Positions 1-8,836 of a stretch of 64,000 nt of DNA are shown here, piece after piece. Position 1 is the first letter of the stretch. The number at the start of each line of letters is the position of its first letter. Location: positions 1 through 64,000 of the forward strand of contig JAPOWQ010000029.1 in the NCBI GenBank assembly GCA_026707585.1, in the 5' to 3' direction. The translations under genes were made by a program, and so were the position numbers. The notes under the pieces are model-generated. The model was not told the DNA's origin and did not search any database. It saw only the letters and a program-made list of their open reading frames with translations. Source of the DNA: Chloroflexota bacterium. GTDB lineage: Bacteria > Chloroflexota > UBA11872.

Positions 1-174
1 TCCCGGCCCTACGATTTCCCCCGGACGATCCGAGGGTCCTGCAACATACAAGGGGCCCGGAACCGCCTGGCCCATGCCTACCTCGGCATCGACGACGATG
101 TCGTTTGGGACATCATTCGGACTGATATTCCGAAGTTGATTCCGCGTCTGCGCCGCCTGCTAGATATGACCTAA
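1..174 (+). CDS. HepT-like ribonuclease toxin, C-terminal fragment (cut by left edge)
   Basis: Frame 1 is open from the window edge to a TAA at 172-174. It contains RNRLAHAY, matching the Rx4HxY motif of HepT/DUF86 proteins, followed by a typical GIDDDVVWDII...IPKLIPRLRRLL helix. HepT proteins are HEPN-fold RNases neutralised by a partner MNT nucleotidyltransferase. The first ~17 codons before the motif look unlike the family, so a frameshift near the edge is possible. The usual arrangement is a same-strand MNT-HepT pair. Here the only nearby MNT gene (232-579) is on the opposite strand and convergent. An upstream partner may lie outside the window. Confidence 0.62.
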   Translation, partial: SRPYDFPRTIRGSCNIQGARNRLAHAYLGIDDDVVWDIIRTDIPKLIPRLRRLLDMT

Positions 175-231
175 CTGGGTAGCCTCGTCAATTGCGCGGC
201 GTCACAAGTCTCGCGGAGGTAATTGGCGGTC

Positions 232-579
232 TCACGCCGCATAGAGTGAGGTTCGAGTTTCTTCGACGGCCTCGCGGAAGTAGGGGTTCGTGATGGCGGA
301 CTCGACGACGAGATCTACGGGGCGGCCGAAGAGCTCCTGAAGGGACTCGTGGAGGCCGAAGTAGGCGTTGGCGTAGTCGGCGATGGGGATCTGCTGGAAC
401 TCGACGATGAAGTCGAGGTCGCTCGCTTCGTCGAAGTCGCGCGCGGTGGCCGCCGAGCCGAAGAGGCCGAGGCGCAGGACGTGAAAACGGACACAAAGCC
501 GCTGGAGCTCGTGGGCCTGCTCGCTCACCGCGGGGATCACGTGGGAGACCTCCACATCCAATCGTGGTCTGTGGAACAT
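232..579 (-). CDS. MNT-type nucleotidyltransferase (putative antitoxin)
   Basis: 115 aa, the usual size for minimal nucleotidyltransferases. The active-site pattern GS (41-42), then DLD (54-56), is visible in GLFGSAAT...SDLDFIVEF, and the C-terminus ends in the family-like NPYFREAVEE...LYAA. In MntA/HepT systems this protein AMPylates or binds the HEPN toxin. The expected HepT partner would follow on the minus strand, but that space holds a plus-strand HepT-like end instead. The pair is therefore either rearranged or an orphan antitoxin next to a second toxin. Confidence 0.75.
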   Translation of the reverse strand: MFHRPRLDVEVSHVIPAVSEQAHELQRLCVRFHVLRLGLFGSAATARDFDEASDLDFIVEFQQIPIADYANAYFGLHESLQELFGRPVDLVVESAITNPYFREAVEETRTSLYAA

Positions 580-615
580 CGTGCCATGTGCAGGTGATGT
601 GGTTCGACACGATTT

Positions 616-697
616 CCATTCGACAAGCTCAGGTCAGGCCCGTTGACGGGCTCAGGACAGGCTCTCCCAAGACTTCAGGCCGGCTCACCACGAATGG
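616..697. repeat. Interspersed imperfect palindromic repeat
   Basis: The ends are inverted: CCATTCGACAAGCTCAGG at the left and, on the other strand, CCATTCGTGGTGAGCCGG at the right. The middle repeats GGCTCAGGACAGGCTC-like units. Elements with TTCGACAAGCTCAGGACAGG cores are scattered between genes in many environmental bacterial genomes. It fills the 260-bp gap before the oxidoreductase; no gene is seen there. Confidence 0.6.
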
Positions 698-839
698 GAT
701 GGGACCGGAGCACCTGGCGCTGTGGAGGAGTCTGAGCTCGCTCCTAACGAGGAGCGCGGCGGCCGGTTTCGGGATGGGGGTGAAATGGCCTAGGCTGCGC
801 TTTGTGGTTGGGGCTGCATTCCAAGGGAGTCGGGGTCCT

Positions 840-1886
840 ATGTTGAACGTGGGGATCATTGGGTTGGGCGGGATTGCCCGCTCGCACTGTGAGGCCATCA
901 AGTCGCTGGACAACGTGCAGGTGCTGGCCGTGGCGGATTTGTTCGAGGAGCCGCGGCAGCGGTACATGGAGACGTATGACATTCCGAGGGGCTACACATC
1001 GCACACGGAGCTGCTGAAGGACGACGAGATTGACGCGGTGGCGGTGGTGCTGGGGCACCAGTTGCATCACCGGCTGACGATCGATTCGCTGAACGCCGGC
1101 AAGCACGTGCTGGTGGAGAAGCCGATGGCGATCAGCCTGCAGCAGTGCGACGAGATGATCGAGGCGGCGGACGCGAACGACCGGAAGCTGATGGTGGGGC
1201 TGAGCCAGCACTTCTACGGGACGAGCCTGGCGGCGAAGGCGATCCTGGACTCCGGGGAGCTGGGACCGTTGATCACGGCGGTTTGCTACATGTCGAAGAA
1301 CTGGGGGCACGCGGGGCGGCGTCCGCAGTACCGCAGCCGGTATCACGGCGGGGGCATGTGGCTGGCGAACGGCGTGCACGTGGTGGATCGGCTGACCTGG
1401 GTGATGGGCTCGCAGGCGATGTCGGTATCGGCGTCGATCGGGACGCGCGCGCACTACCAGGCGGGCGACGACTCGGCGACGGCGTTCATCCGCTACAAGA
1501 ACGGGCTGGCGGGTGTTGCGGTGTCCGTTGGGTTCGCGGACGGGGCGCCGGACTATTCGTGCCAGGTGATCTGCGCGAACGGGACGCTGCGGTTCAGCCA
1601 GCACGGCGAAAAGTACGTGCGCGTGGGCAAGGGCGACGAGTGGGAAGACCGACCGTTCGACGACCCGCCCGCGGAGATGAAGTACGAGTGGAAGGGGTTT
1701 GTGGACAGCATCGAGCAGAACATCGAGCCCCCAACGCACGGTCCGTACGGCCGGCACATCATGGAGATCCTGTTTGCGGCGGAGCAATCGGCGATCACCA
1801 ATGAAGAAGTAGTGCTGGACTCCGGCTACGACTGGACGACGCAGACGACAGGGTCGCCGGTGAATATCGAGCACGGGTGGGTCTGA
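840..1886 (+). CDS. Gfo/Idh/MocA family NAD(P)-dependent oxidoreductase
   Basis: 348 aa. The ATG at 840 places the Rossmann start VGIIGLGGIARSH directly at the N-terminus; longer in-frame starts would run through the upstream repeat. The family lysine motif EKPMA follows the Rossmann domain, and the C-terminal half has the GGGMWLANGVHVVDRLTW stretch where the catalytic His lies in this superfamily. Members oxidise or epimerise sugars and inositols, and the substrate cannot be told here. It stands alone between repeats, with no co-directional neighbour close enough for an operon. Confidence 0.85.
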   Translation: MLNVGIIGLGGIARSHCEAIKSLDNVQVLAVADLFEEPRQRYMETYDIPRGYTSHTELLKDDEIDAVAVVLGHQLHHRLTIDSLNAGKHVLVEKPMAISLQQCDEMIEAADANDRKLMVGLSQHFYGTSLAAKAILDSGELGPLITAVCYMSKNWGHAGRRPQYRSRYHGGGMWLANGVHVVDRLTWVMGSQAMSVSASIGTRAHYQAGDDSATAFIRYKNGLAGVAVSVGFADGAPDYSCQVICANGTLRFSQHGEKYVRVGKGDEWEDRPFDDPPAEMKYEWKGFVDSIEQNIEPPTHGPYGRHIMEILFAAEQSAITNEEVVLDSGYDWTTQTTGSPVNIEHGWV

Positions 1887-1960
1887 CTCTCGGAGGTCTT
1901 TGAGGACTGTTGGGGACGGGGGCTTGAGTCTGGGCTCGGGTGCTTGACCGAGGGACTCAA

Positions 1961-2076
1961 CCCTCACCCCAACCCTCTCCCTGCCAGGGAGAGGGAGAGA
2001 GAGGGCTGGACGGTTAGGGTTGCATCGGAGCGCGGAAGACCCTCACCCCAACCCTCTCCCAGCGGGAGAGGGAGAA
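1961..2076. repeat. Two copies of a CCCTCACCCCAACCCTCTCCC hairpin repeat
   Basis: CCCTCACCCCAACCCTCTCC occurs at 1961 and again at 2040. Each copy is followed after a short loop by GGGAGAGGGAGA, so each can fold into a CTCTCCC/GGGAGAG hairpin. This type of G/C-rich hairpin repeat is widespread between bacterial genes. The 298-bp gap 1887-2184 contains these repeats and no convincing gene. Confidence 0.75.
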
Positions 2077-2184
2077 GATCTCGTGCCCGGAGGAGGCGTC
2101 ATTCCGCTGATCAGGTGTGGGTGACCTGCCTGACACTGGCGGATGCGGCGTGAGTCTTTGGGCTGGGTGAGGTGAGACTCACGG

Positions 2185-4401
2185 GTGGACACAGCGGAGA
2201 GGGAGAGTGTTGTGGGTGAGCTGCCGAGAGATGACGGGTACCAGGAGGATTTGACGGTTGGGTTTGGCGGGGATGAGGGGCATGCGATTGAGATTGAGGC
2301 GGGGAGTCTAGGGACGTGGACGTTCAGGTATCGGTGCGGGGATCAGCCGGTTAGAGACGGCGGGTCGATCAGTTTCTGGAACGATCAGACGAATGTGCCC
2401 TGTGCGTATTTGCCGCAGACGGAGGATCCAGACGGCTGGGACTACGTGACGGTGGCGACGGATGGGGACGCGGAGCTGGAATTGGTTCACCTGGCGCAAA
2501 CGTACAAGGACAACCGGTTCTGCGAGGTGCGGGTGCACCAGGGGGAGCTGCGGCACGGGGACGAGGTCGTGCTGCGGGTGGGGGCCGGCGAGCCGACGGC
2601 GGCGCCGGCGTACAGCATCGAGCGGATCAACTACTACGTGGCGGTGGATCACGCGGGGGACGGGACCTGGACGTACCTGCCGTATTGCGTAACGGCGTCG
2701 ATCGTGCCGGGTCCGCCGGCGAAGCTGGGGGTTACGGCGCCCTCGGTGGTGGGCCTGGACGAGGCGTTTGCGCTGCACGTGCGAGCGGAGGACGTGAGTT
2801 CGAATCCAGGCGCGCCGTTCGTGGGCGACCTGCGGGTAAGCCTGGAAGGGGTTGAGCTGGCGTCCGTTTCAGTGACGGATGACGACGATGGCATTGTCGA
2901 GGTCGATGGGCTGCGGCTCGACCGGTTGGGTGTGCATCGGCTGACGGTGACCAGCGGGGATGGGTCGCTGTCGGGGACGTCGAACCCGACTCGTTGCCAA
3001 GTCGAACCGGGCGAGCGGATCTACTGGGGCGACATGCACTGTCATGCGGACTACGCGGACGCGACGGGGACGGCGGCGTGGAATCACGATTACGCACGGA
3101 ACAAGGCGCGGCTGGATTTCTACAGCCTGACGGACCACATCTACTCGACGCCGGGGTGGGCGACGGGGGCGTTCAACCGACCGCCTGTGCTGGACGTGCG
3201 GAAGATGTGGGAGGAGTTGCAGCGGACGGCTCGCGACTGGCATGAGCCGGGGCGGTTCGTGACGTTTCTCGGATACGAGCGCACGCCGTGGGAGCGCCGA
3301 AGGGCGGCCGGGGACCTGACGGTGTGGTTCATGGATGACGACGCGGACCTGGTGATCGAGGACACGATCGCGGGGACGATTGAGGCGGTGCGGGCAACGA
3401 ACGGGAAGGTGTTTATCGGGTCGCATGCGGCGCAGCGATCGGACTGGGAACGGTATGGGGTCGGCGTGGAAGACGTAATGCCGACGATCGAGATCTCGGC
3501 GATGCACCAGCACGCCGAGTGGTACGTGTTCGAGGGGCTGCAGCGGGGGTACAAGTTCACAAGCGTGGGGATGGCGGACGAGCACGCGGGGCATCCGGGG
3601 TACGACGTGTGGCCGAGATTCGGCCAGGGCCAGACGCCACGACGTCCGTTTGCGGTGCGGAGCGCGTTGACGGCGGTGTTTGCGCCGGAACTGACGCGGG
3701 AGGGTGTGCGGGACGCGTTTTTCGGGCGGCGGACATATGCGACGACGGGGGACCGGATTTTGCTGGACGTGCAGGTGAACGGGGAGCCGGCGGGGTCGGA
3801 AGTTGCGAGCGGCGGGTCCGTTGACCTGCGGGTGGCGGTGCATGGGACGGCTGCGATCGATCGAATTGACATAATTCGTGGAGATCGGCTGGCGCACACG
3901 GAGATGCCGGGCAGCCTGGATGCGAGCGTGGACTGGAGCGATCCCGCACCGTTGGCGGGGGAGACCTGGTATTACGTGCGGGTGACGCAGGCGAACGGCG
4001 GGTTTGCGTGGTCGACGCCGACGTGGGTGACGACGGCCGAAGGCGCGGCCGACGCGGGGGACTTGCCGCTTTGGTGCGACGTGATCTGGCCGCCGGCGCC
4101 GGAGGACCGAGGGCCGGACGCGAGGGCGGCGCTGGAGCATGCGGCGCGGGTGTTTGGCGAGGATCCGGCACGGTTCGCGGCGTGCGTGCAGATTGGGCGG
4201 TTCGAGGATTACCGGGGGAGCTACGTGCTGTTTCGGGGTCGCGACGGTAGAGACGGCGCGCCGCTGCACGTGCACCTGTACGACGGATTTCCGGCGCCAA
4301 GGCTGTACGTCTCGCGCGGGTGGGCGGACTTTGGCTGGGGGCCGAACGGCGGGGCGCGGGAGGAGTTGCCGTGGCCGGAGCCGACGGGGGAGTGGGCGTA
4401 G
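2185..4401 (+). CDS. DUF3604 family (PHP-like metal-dependent hydrolase) protein
   Basis: 738 aa from a GTG preceded by GGTGAG. The central part holds the DUF3604/PHP signature WGDMHCHADYADATG, then SLTDH, GSHAAQRS and later MADEHAGHPG, giving several candidate metal-binding His/Asp residues. The N-terminal ~275 residues look like beta-sandwich domains, and after ~520 comes a further beta-rich segment (DVQVNGEPAG). No signal peptide or membrane segment is seen, so a cytoplasmic location is likely. The family is abundant in marine and sponge-associated bacteria and its reaction is unsettled. Convergent with the aminotransferase downstream. Confidence 0.78.
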   Translation: MDTAERESVVGELPRDDGYQEDLTVGFGGDEGHAIEIEAGSLGTWTFRYRCGDQPVRDGGSISFWNDQTNVPCAYLPQTEDPDGWDYVTVATDGDAELELVHLAQTYKDNRFCEVRVHQGELRHGDEVVLRVGAGEPTAAPAYSIERINYYVAVDHAGDGTWTYLPYCVTASIVPGPPAKLGVTAPSVVGLDEAFALHVRAEDVSSNPGAPFVGDLRVSLEGVELASVSVTDDDDGIVEVDGLRLDRLGVHRLTVTSGDGSLSGTSNPTRCQVEPGERIYWGDMHCHADYADATGTAAWNHDYARNKARLDFYSLTDHIYSTPGWATGAFNRPPVLDVRKMWEELQRTARDWHEPGRFVTFLGYERTPWERRRAAGDLTVWFMDDDADLVIEDTIAGTIEAVRATNGKVFIGSHAAQRSDWERYGVGVEDVMPTIEISAMHQHAEWYVFEGLQRGYKFTSVGMADEHAGHPGYDVWPRFGQGQTPRRPFAVRSALTAVFAPELTREGVRDAFFGRRTYATTGDRILLDVQVNGEPAGSEVASGGSVDLRVAVHGTAAIDRIDIIRGDRLAHTEMPGSLDASVDWSDPAPLAGETWYYVRVTQANGGFAWSTPTWVTTAEGAADAGDLPLWCDVIWPPAPEDRGPDARAALEHAARVFGEDPARFAACVQIGRFEDYRGSYVLFRGRDGRDGAPLHVHLYDGFPAPRLYVSRGWADFGWGPNGGAREELPWPEPTGEWA

Positions 4402-4446
4402 GGACGCGGCGTCGAGTGGTAGTTGAGGCGCCTTGAGCCGAAGAGA

Positions 4447-4466
4447 GGGCGCTTCGCGAAGCGCCC
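4447..4466. repeat. Perfect 20-bp palindrome between convergent genes
   Basis: GGGCGCTTCGCGAAGCGCCC is an exact inverted repeat, followed by CTACGGG. GCGCTTCGCGAAGCGCCCCTAC is a recurrent intergenic element in many high-GC genomes. It lies between two convergent stop codons and could end transcription both ways, but has no T-tract. Confidence 0.6.
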
Positions 4467-4485
4467 CTACGGGTGGACTGTGCCC

Positions 4486-5769
4486 CTACTGGACCAGGTC
4501 GGCGGCGGAGGCTCGGATTTTTTCTATGGCGGAGGCGATTTGGATCATGCCTTCGGGGGTGTCGAGGAAGACGTTCTGGCTGAGCCAGAGTGTTTCGCCG
4601 GCGCAGAGGCGTTCGGTGACGGGGCAGGGGGCGGACTGGTAGTCGATGTCAGGGACGCCGCCGTTGCGGTTCCAGAAGCGGGCGAGTTCGCCATTGCGGT
4701 CCTGGAAGAGGCCGGTGCGATGAAGGGCGCGGCCATAGCCGGGGGCGGCGGGGATGCCTTCGGCGTTGAGGGCCTTGATGAAGGTTTCGCGGGGCAGGCC
4801 GTCGAAGGCGTTGGCGTCGTAGCGGCAGATGTAGAGGTGCCGGGAATCGCGGGTGACCCAGTCGTCCTGGCGGCGGGGTTGGATGCCTTCGAGGTCGTCG
4901 AGCAGGTCGTCGAGATAGGCGGCGTTGGCGGCGCGGCGCTCGGTCTGTTCCTCGAGGCGTTCGAGCTGGCGGTGGAGGAGGACGGCCTGGTAGGTGGGCA
5001 TGCGGTTGCTGGAGGCGGCGACCGGGTAATCCCAGGTGGCGCCTGAGCGCATGCTGCCCTGGCCGAGCTGGCCTTCGCGTTCGAGCATGCCGCCGGCCCA
5101 GAGATCGTGGTACTCGATGGCGCGGGTGTAGATCTCGCTGTCGTTGGTGAGGAGCATGCCGCCTTCGCCGGCGTTGAGGTTCTTGCTGGCCTGGAAGCTG
5201 AAGCAGCCGACGTCGCCGAGGGCGCCGAGGCCGCGGTGGTTCCAGGTTGCGCCGTGGGCGTGGGCGGAGTCCTCGACGACACGAAGGTCGTGTCTGCGAG
5301 CAATCGCGAGGATGGCGTCCATGTCGCAGGCGAGGCCGCCGAAGTGGACGACGAGGATGGCGGCGGTCTGGTCGGTGACGGCCGACTCGAGCCGGGCGGG
5401 GTCGATGTTGTAGGTGTCCTCGTGGATGTCGACGAAGACGGGGGTGAGGCCGGCGCGGAGGATGCAGGTGGCGGTGGCCATGTAGGTGTAGGCGGGGACG
5501 AGGACCTCGGCGCCGCGCGGCAAATGGAGGCACATCAGGGCAAGCTCAAGGGCGACGCCGCCGCTGTTGACGCTGAGGCCGTAGTCGGCGCCCTGGTAGG
5601 CGGCGAAGGCCTTTTCGAAATCGTGGACCTGGTTGGCGCCGAGGCGTCCCCAGGCACCGCTGCGAACGACTTCGGCGACGGCCTGGACGTCGGACTCCTC
5701 GACGATGGGCCAGGCGGGAAAGGGTTCGGAACGGACGGGCTGGCCGCCGAGGAGGGCGAGGTCACTCAT
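4486..5769 (-). CDS. DegT/DnrJ/EryC1 (AHBA-type) PLP aminotransferase
   Basis: 427 aa, fold-type I aminotransferase of the sugar-aminotransferase/AHBA-synthase family. The PLP lysine is K196 in SFQASKNLNAGEGG, preceded by the PLP-binding Asp in VEDSAHAHGA (D167). LLGGQPVR at the N-terminus and the HFGG segment are typical. These enzymes transfer an amino group from Glu or Gln to keto-sugars or cyclitols. It starts 14 bp after the stop of the minus-strand beta-propeller gene, so they probably share a transcript. No nucleotide-sugar pathway genes accompany it. Confidence 0.85.
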   Translation of the reverse strand: MSDLALLGGQPVRSEPFPAWPIVEESDVQAVAEVVRSGAWGRLGANQVHDFEKAFAAYQGADYGLSVNSGGVALELALMCLHLPRGAEVLVPAYTYMATATCILRAGLTPVFVDIHEDTYNIDPARLESAVTDQTAAILVVHFGGLACDMDAILAIARRHDLRVVEDSAHAHGATWNHRGLGALGDVGCFSFQASKNLNAGEGGMLLTNDSEIYTRAIEYHDLWAGGMLEREGQLGQGSMRSGATWDYPVAASSNRMPTYQAVLLHRQLERLEEQTERRAANAAYLDDLLDDLEGIQPRRQDDWVTRDSRHLYICRYDANAFDGLPRETFIKALNAEGIPAAPGYGRALHRTGLFQDRNGELARFWNRNGGVPDIDYQSAPCPVTERLCAGETLWLSQNVFLDTPEGMIQIASAIEKIRASAADLVQ

Positions 5770-5783
5770 GGCTGTTACTGCTT

Positions 5784-7145
5784 TCAGGGGCCGGCGAAGC
5801 GGTAGGCGTAGAGGGTGGCGTAGGTGATCTTGATGTGGAGGCGAACGCGGCGGCCGACGAGGGGGGCGAGGTTGCGGCCGTTCCAGGTGGTCTCGACGTC
5901 GACCCCGCCCTGGATGCCGAGATCGCAGTCGTCGTGGTCGAATCCGGGAATGGGCTGCGCGTCGTCGCCGGTGACGGCGACCGAGAGCGGGCCGGTGGCA
6001 GCTCCAATGTTGAGGAGCAGGCGCGGGCCGCCGACTTCAACCCAGTCGGTGGTGAGTTCGCCGCCGTCCGGTCCGGCGCGCAGGCCGGCGAAGCGATCGC
6101 GCGGGGCCCTGGCCAGTCCGATGGCGGATGCGAAGGTGAGTTCCTCGGGCCGGCGGTGGGCGAGGGGACGGCCGGTGTACCAGAGCAGCATTTCGTCGCC
6201 GACGACGATGGGCGGGGATGGCGGGAAGACGACCCAGGTGCTTTCCCACGAGTCGGAGGACCCGACATCGAAGTAGGTGCGTCGGGAGCAGGCGCGTTCC
6301 CAACGGTCGCCATCACGGCTGGTGGTGAGTTGCACGTTGAGGACTTCGTTTTGGGGATCGTAGTACTCCAGGAATCCAATCCACTGATTGCCCCACATGA
6401 AGAGGGGCATGCCGTAGAACTCGGTGCCGGGCGGGTCGTCGTCGTCGCCCTCGAACACGCGGACGCCGGGGGTCCAGTTCAAGAGGTCCGGTGAACGCGA
6501 GACGGCGATGTCCCGCCGGGTCATGTGACCGGCTTGCCGGTCGCGGCCCCGGTTGTCGCCGCGGGAGGTCATGACGAAGCCGCCGTTGACGAAGTCCTGG
6601 CCGACGGCGGTGCGGTCGCCGCGGGGCAGAAGGACGCGGGGGGCGCAGGTCCAGTCGATCCCGTCCGGGCTGAAGCCGACGGAGTAGCCGCGGTTGTGGT
6701 CGGCATCGTTCATATAGCCGATGAACTTGTAACGGCGTTGCGGGTCGGGTTCGAGGAGGTCGCGAATGACGGTGAACGGGTGACTGCGGCGAATCCGGGG
6801 CCGTTGCTCGTCCCGGTATACGAGGTTGTTGCGGGGGGCTTCGGGGAGGGGGTATCGATCGAAGTCGCCGCGCGTCCAGCTGACGCCGTCGGCCGAGGTG
6901 GCGTAGCAGATGAGGTCGTAGCCCCGGCGGCGTTCGGGGGGGATGGCCAGGTACCACATCTGGAACTCAGAGTCGCTGTGCAATACGGAGCCCCAGAGGG
7001 AGACGTGGCCGTGCTCCCAGGGCATTTCAGCCTTGAGGACCGGTTCAAGGGAGACGCGCTGGGGCTGTTCGACGAAGCGGGTGAGGCCGGAGCGGTAGAG
7101 GACCTGGTGGTCGTCGATCAGGAGATGCAGGTGTGGGTCGTACAT
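5784..7145 (-). CDS. Five-bladed beta-propeller glycosidase-like protein (GH32/GH43 superfamily)
   Basis: 453 aa. Repeated blade motifs such as YATSADGVSWTR, FSPDGIDWTC and VSRSPDLLNWTP are diagnostic of the GH32/43-like propeller. The start is like the family (HLLIDDHQVLYRSGL), and the last ~110 residues form a beta-rich C-terminal domain. No signal peptide. Catalytic acids are not obvious, so it may be a non-classical hydrolase or binder. It resembles 43538-45043 in its N-terminal (LxDDxxxxxxxxxxRxVE) and C-terminal layout. Upstream of the aminotransferase gene on the same strand. Confidence 0.65.
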   Translation of the reverse strand: MYDPHLHLLIDDHQVLYRSGLTRFVEQPQRVSLEPVLKAEMPWEHGHVSLWGSVLHSDSEFQMWYLAIPPERRRGYDLICYATSADGVSWTRGDFDRYPLPEAPRNNLVYRDEQRPRIRRSHPFTVIRDLLEPDPQRRYKFIGYMNDADHNRGYSVGFSPDGIDWTCAPRVLLPRGDRTAVGQDFVNGGFVMTSRGDNRGRDRQAGHMTRRDIAVSRSPDLLNWTPGVRVFEGDDDDPPGTEFYGMPLFMWGNQWIGFLEYYDPQNEVLNVQLTTSRDGDRWERACSRRTYFDVGSSDSWESTWVVFPPSPPIVVGDEMLLWYTGRPLAHRRPEELTFASAIGLARAPRDRFAGLRAGPDGGELTTDWVEVGGPRLLLNIGAATGPLSVAVTGDDAQPIPGFDHDDCDLGIQGGVDVETTWNGRNLAPLVGRRVRLHIKITYATLYAYRFAGP

Positions 7146-7190
7146 GGCGCGTCCGCGAGTGGAGCGGGACCCGCATGATACGCGGGATGT

Positions 7191-8825
7191 CTAGCCAGAG
7201 GCGCGGAGGATGCCGGTGGGGCCTCGGCGGACGAGGATGAAGGCGATGGGGAGCGCGGCGACGACGATCAGCAGGAGGGACGACGAGGCGGCCTGGGCGA
7301 AGAAGGCTTCGTCGGCGGCGGCCCAGGTGACGGTGGCGAGGGTGCGGAAGCCGATGGGGCCAAGCAGAAGGGCGGCCGGGAGCTCTTTCATGACAAGCAG
7401 AAAGGCCATGGCGGCACCGGCGGCCAGGCTGCCCCGCACAGCGGGGATGGTGACTCGCCAGAGGACCTGGCGAGGGCTCTTGCCAAGGGTGCGGGCGGCT
7501 TCCTCGGTGCGTGGATGGACCTGCAACAGGCCGGCTCTGGCCGCGCCGAGGGTGGTGGGCAGAAAGAGCACCACGTAGGCAGCCAGGAGCAACACAAGGG
7601 TCTGGTAGATCGGCCGGGCTACATTGATGCCGAAGAAGATGAAGGCGATGGCCACGGTGATGCCGGGCAGGGCGAAGCCGACATAGGCGACACGTTCCAG
7701 CAGGGCCGCTATACGGCTGGGGCAGCGCACCAGCAGGACCCCAAGCGGAATGGCCACGACAACCAGCATGGCGGCGGCCAGCGCGGATAGGCTGACCGAG
7801 TTGACGAGGGGCTGGACCAGTTCGAGGAGTTCCTCGCCGGCGGCGAGGCCGCGAACAAGCCAGTACAGCAGCACGGCGCCGGGCCCCACCGTAGTGGCGA
7901 ATGCCACAAGGCCCATTCCGGCGAGTGCCGGCCAGCGCCAGCGGCGCAGCGGCGTGGGGCGGTACTCGCGCGTTGTGCCGGGGCCAAGGGGGTGGTAGCG
8001 GGAACGGCCGCGGCTGCGGGCCTCAAGGGCGACGATGGCAATGGCGGCGACGACCAGAACGAGCGAGAGGGCAGCCGCGGCGGCGCGGTCGAAGGCGGAT
8101 TGGTACTGCACGAAGATGGCGGCGGTGAACGTCTCGTAGCGCAGCAGTGAGACAGCGCCGAAGTCTGAGAGTGTGTAGAGCGCGGCGAGTAAAGCGCCGG
8201 CCGCAATGGCGGGACGCAGGGCCGGGAGGGTGACGGTGGCGAAGGTGCGGAGGGGGCCGCGGCCGAGGCAACGGCTGACTTCTTCCAGCGCCGGGTCAAG
8301 GCGGCGGAAGGCGGCGGTGGTAGGTAGGAGGACGTACGGATAGGTCAGGAGGGCAAGGGCAAGCAGGGCGCCAGGAAACCCGTAGATGGAGGGAAGCTCG
8401 GTGACACCAAACAGCGCTTCGAGCGCCTTCTGCAGGAGGCCGCGGGGGCCGAGGGCGGTGCCGGCCACGAGGGCGTAAACGAAGCTGGGAACAACGAGGG
8501 GCAGGACCATGACGACGGTCCACACGCGGCGGCCGGGAAGGTCGGTGCGGGTCAGCAGCCAGGCGATGGGTACGGCCAGCGCGATGGCGACAACGGTGAC
8601 CGAGACGACGAGCAGGAGGCTACGGCCGATGACGGCGGCGATGCGCGGGCGCGCCAGTAGCTGCCACGTCTCGGTCCCGGCGTCGAAGGACCGGATTCCC
8701 AGGTAGATGACCGGCAACAGGAGGAGCGCAGTGACCGCCAGGGCCAGGAGGGTCAGCCCCATTGGCGGGGACCGGCGGGTCGCAAAGGACCCGGGGAGGC
8801 GCTCGACTGCGGGGACCGAGGCCAT
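7191..8825 (-). CDS. Iron(III) ABC transporter permease, fused two-domain (FbpB/ThiP type)
   Basis: 544 aa with about twelve hydrophobic segments and two permease halves, each carrying an EAA-type loop: LEEVSRCLGRGPLRTFATV in the first and TEEAARTLGKSPRQVLWRV in the second. This duplicated layout is typical of FbpB/SfuB/ThiP importers. It starts 11 bp after the stop of the binding-protein gene, so they form one operon. No ATP-binding subunit gene adjoins; the next minus-strand gene is the propeller protein, so the ATPase must be encoded elsewhere. Confidence 0.88.
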   Translation of the reverse strand: MASVPAVERLPGSFATRRSPPMGLTLLALAVTALLLLPVIYLGIRSFDAGTETWQLLARPRIAAVIGRSLLLVVSVTVVAIALAVPIAWLLTRTDLPGRRVWTVVMVLPLVVPSFVYALVAGTALGPRGLLQKALEALFGVTELPSIYGFPGALLALALLTYPYVLLPTTAAFRRLDPALEEVSRCLGRGPLRTFATVTLPALRPAIAAGALLAALYTLSDFGAVSLLRYETFTAAIFVQYQSAFDRAAAAALSLVLVVAAIAIVALEARSRGRSRYHPLGPGTTREYRPTPLRRWRWPALAGMGLVAFATTVGPGAVLLYWLVRGLAAGEELLELVQPLVNSVSLSALAAAMLVVVAIPLGVLLVRCPSRIAALLERVAYVGFALPGITVAIAFIFFGINVARPIYQTLVLLLAAYVVLFLPTTLGAARAGLLQVHPRTEEAARTLGKSPRQVLWRVTIPAVRGSLAAGAAMAFLLVMKELPAALLLGPIGFRTLATVTWAAADEAFFAQAASSSLLLIVVAALPIAFILVRRGPTGILRASG

Positions 8826-8836
8826 CAGTCGCGGTT

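Noticed and set aside
188-619. Alternative 143-aa minus-strand frame over the MNT gene
   Set aside because: Arg/Pro-rich out-of-frame product of the nucleotidyltransferase gene; the in-frame 115-aa protein has the active-site motif.
4447-4466. Palindrome as an intrinsic terminator
   Set aside because: Strong stem but no T-tract on either strand; listed as a repeat only.
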